Positions 62,801 to 64,000 of a DNA stretch of 64,000 nt are shown here, piece by piece. The notes below the pieces were generated by a model. That model saw nothing but the letters and a program-made list of their open reading frames with translations. It was not told where the DNA came from and searched no databases. The position numbers and the translations under genes were made by a program. Numbering within the stretch: position 1 is the first letter of the stretch; each line of letters begins with the position of its first letter. Source of the stretch: Mariniphaga anaerophila. GTDB taxonomy: Bacteria; Bacteroidota; Bacteroidia; Bacteroidales; Prolixibacteraceae. The DNA is taken from contig NZ_FQUM01000003.1 in the NCBI RefSeq assembly GCF_900129025.1, positions 558,001-622,000 on the forward strand. Reading direction: 5' to 3'.

Positions 62801-64000
62801 TGAGCACTTTGCCACCAACCGGAATAAGTTCGGTATCTGAAGCGAATAAGCAGGTTCGCTATCCCCACAGGAAGGGAAATAGTTCTGTTCTCAAAGTTGG
62901 TAGAAGTTCCCCGCGAAACGGTGTAATTCTCCAAGGGTATCCAGTTCGTCCCGTTTGTCGAGTATTCAACAACAGCTTCTTCGTTAGTACTCCCTCTCCG
63001 GTAATAGTGCCAAAAACTCAGTGTTACCGAAGTATATCCTTCGGTATTGATAGATGTACTCGTTAAATATGATGTTGCATCGGTATCATAATGATTGGAT
63101 AAATAGAACCGGCTGTTATCGTCAGAATGAAAAGTTGTTGTTTCCGCCCACCACCAGTCTGGTGTTGTATATGAATAGCCATCGTCTTGCAGCTGCCAGG
63201 TAGAGTTGCCGCTTGCCGCCCAGTTACCTGCCCCACTATTAAAATTGTCTGTTAAAAGAGTTGTCGGGAGATTTGATGTAATATCGGATGATGAAAACAG
63301 GTTGATACTCTCTCCCGGACAAATTTCTATCCTTGAAGCATTCACTGTTACATTCGGCGACGGGGTTACCGTTACTTTCACCTGAAATACTTCAGGGTTT
63401 GTACAATTATTGGAACTCAGAGTATAGTAATAAATTACGGTAATCGGGCTACTCGAATTATTAACAAGTACTTCGCTCGGGTTTCCGGTACCGGAAGCTG
63501 TGCTGTTCCCAAAACTATCGGCATTGCGAGTCCAGCTAAAAGTAGTACCGGCAATATTGCTGGTAGGAGTATAGCTAAATACCTGTCCGCTGCAAATTCC
63601 GGGTGGGTCGGTGCTGGTCAAAACCGGAGACTGCGTTACCGTAACTTTCACTTCCTGGGTATTTGAACACCCGTCTACGGTAAGCGTATAAACATAAGTT
63701 ACTTCTATGGGGCTGGAGGTTTCATTCACCAATATTTCATCAATAACCCCCACTCCGCTTTCGGCAGGATTGCTAATTCCGGGAACCGCGTCGCGTGTCC
63801 AGACAAAATCTGTACCCGGGATGTTGCTTTCCGGTTCATAAAAAAACGGTTCGTTACTGCAAATTCCATCCGGATCTAGCGGGCTAGTAAGCTCTGGCAA
63901 CGGATTTATTACTACCTGCACAGGCATAACTGCAACACATCCGGCAGCAGAGGTGCCTTTAATGTAATACGTTCCGCTTGCTGCCACAGCATCGGGATTG
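59806..64000 (-). CDS. giant modular surface protein, C-terminal ~1397 residues (5' end outside window)
   Basis: The frame continues past the right edge; the GTG at 63987 is internal ('..NPDAVAASGTYYIKG'). Order in the visible part: repeated PKD/Ig-like units ('DPDGICSNEPFFYEP', 'DPPGICSGQVFSYTP'); a MAM/CBM-like jelly roll (about 62.7-63.3 kb, 'WAIDNVNVTG'); a second CBM-like domain ('VVNGDFEAGNTGF', 'FGLDDISFGTL'); Ig-like; two SprB-type units ('SGGTAPYTYLWSDGQ'); and HYR-like units with paired Cys ('VECPEDVTAW', 'DIECPPNDTLY'). It ends 'VITPRPEIIKITGQP' with no CHU_C or type A sorting domain. The CBM-like folds suggest glycan binding on the surface. It probably heads the minus-strand surface operon. 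Confidence 0.88.
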   Translation of the reverse strand, partial: NPDAVAASGTYYIKGTSAAGCVAVMPVQVVINPLPELTSPLDPDGICSNEPFFYEPESNIPGTDFVWTRDAVPGISNPAESGVGVIDEILVNETSSPIEVTYVYTLTVDGCSNTQEVKVTVTQSPVLTSTDPPGICSGQVFSYTPTSNIAGTTFSWTRNADSFGNSTASGTGNPSEVLVNNSSSPITVIYYYTLSSNNCTNPEVFQVKVTVTPSPNVTVNASRIEICPGESINLFSSSDITSNLPTTLLTDNFNSGAGNWAASGNSTWQLQDDGYSYTTPDWWWAETTTFHSDDNSRFYLSNHYDTDATSYLTSTSINTEGYTSVTLSFWHYYRRGSTNEEAVVEYSTNGTNWIPLENYTVSRGTSTNFENRTISLPVGIANLLIRFRYRTYSGWWQSAHYWWAIDNVNVTGEPQSQADVEWTANTSSWTSTEANPANVFPGVTTTYTATYTDPDTNCPGSSSITVVVRETPNVSIAADYCIVPPKIRLSVGNFASYEWSTGETTQYIDVDVAGNFFVTVTDAFGCSGRASYNTANELVVNGDFEAGNTGFSSGYTYWPDDPNSNSELFSEGTYSVGTDGQNYHSDFWGHDHTSGQGNFMIVNGENNSTTTIWAQTVTIEPNTNYYFSAWTMSLNDKGNDAELQFYINGSPQGTSISPPAGVSNPSNNGWVRFYSTPLWNSGSLSGDIEIRIVNIEPALGGNDFGLDDISFGTLDPAPATIEIVAESNPVCEGDSIKLTMEITDGREPFTYNWTGPNGFTANTQSIIIPNADASHSGEYVAVLTDDYGCGPVSDNIEIIVNPAATVDAGPDQEVCASDPDVQLAGSYGGAASSVTWETLGTGTFSSVNDHLAVYTLSAADTTAGLVTLVLATDDPAGICEAVTDTMNIIIHPEVYLAVDTLENPLCPNGADGYITVVASGGTAPYTYLWSDGQTLATAGGLSAGTYSVTVTDASGCQDTISATLTDPPALEVSDVITTTPVTCYDGSDGTATVTVISGDNPTFSWSNGSTEATAEGLSAGQVYYVTVFAENGCSSVGPIPVTVTQPEPPSVECPEDVTAWADYGKDYASNVELEAPEYTNDCPLVDQVWKLTGVTAGNSAPTGIDTLKVYDFNVGVTTVTYTFEDEAGNKSICSFTVTVESKPDIECPPNDTLYLGDTGCTAALDPGVPSVLSGAPPFDWTWTMEGVTTGSGVTNGAALPDPIGVVDFDLGLTTITWTAENLSGADTCSHTILVIDTIPPTFTATQYENCVDPLHSAVYDPNSPNPIVNHVDPNLEKVPSPDYRTFPAGDTSLDILDLQDNCCDPPAMVIQWRIDFTAVPDPLTEGATISKPSISGTGQPSEYGNVIYLWGDGVYYTERTHTITYWVEDCNGNTSDELVRDIVITPRPEIIKITGQP

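Overview
The window looks like chromosomal DNA of a member of the Bacteroidota, most likely an anaerobic or facultative Marinilabiliales/Prolixibacteraceae-type organism; this placement is inference. The support is: Bacteroidota-type promoters (TTTG, about 20 nt, TAnnTTTG) before tRNA and protein genes; a giant surface protein ending in a type B (gliding-motility/CHU_C-like) type IX secretion sorting domain with SprB-like modules; DUF4783, DUF4922 and PorT-type barrel proteins; an ISAon1-like transposase remnant; and a heterodimeric B12-dependent methylmalonyl-CoA mutase.

Positions 1-40.3 kb are ordinary housekeeping and metabolic DNA. In order: the end of an OmpA-family gene, tRNA-Gln, mutAB (propionate/succinate interconversion), a MurNAc-recycling pair (murQ plus a BadF-type sugar kinase), a secreted GHL10-type glycosidase, tRNA-Lys, a glycosyltransferase with a DUF4922 protein, a soluble hybrid histidine kinase, ricT, a DUF1761 membrane protein, mutS, a tRNA-Gly/Leu/Gly cluster, a lipoprotein GH2 beta-galactosidase, a cysteate-synthase-like PLP enzyme, a DoxX/TIM-barrel fusion, a secreted ChbG/YdjC-like deacetylase, a ComF protein, a truncated globin, a barrel protein with a zinc-less sirtuin, a dnaG/flavin-oxidase-like/SDR operon, a BrkB-like protein with DUF4783, rlmH coupled to a very large NtrY-like sensor kinase, and a phosphoribosyltransferase.

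Positions 40.3-64.0 kb form one 24-kb stretch read entirely on the minus strand. It holds at least four secreted cell-surface proteins: a partial modular giant at the right edge, a 384-aa protein, a 232-aa protein, and a 4173-aa giant. The last carries 45 near-identical 52-residue repeats, nine ~69-residue repeats and the only type IX sorting domain seen here. They probably build one surface structure.

Inside this surface locus sits a REP-associated tyrosine transposase (RAYT, HUH family). Around it are three tandem arrays of its probable REP hairpins, with periods of 198, 210 and 168 bp. The hairpins share a TGTCAG arm and a single bulged C, and they show compensatory base changes between copies. 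They are also read through in frame: one array forms the C-terminal third of the RAYT itself, one fills an ORF that ends in an ATGA overlap with the RAYT start, and the third lies in an ORF that starts in an ATGA overlap with the upstream giant's stop. Further 7-bp and 21-bp tandem repeats lie in the same interval. This combination of RAYT, coding REP arrays and periodic DNA within an adhesin operon is the most unusual part of the window.
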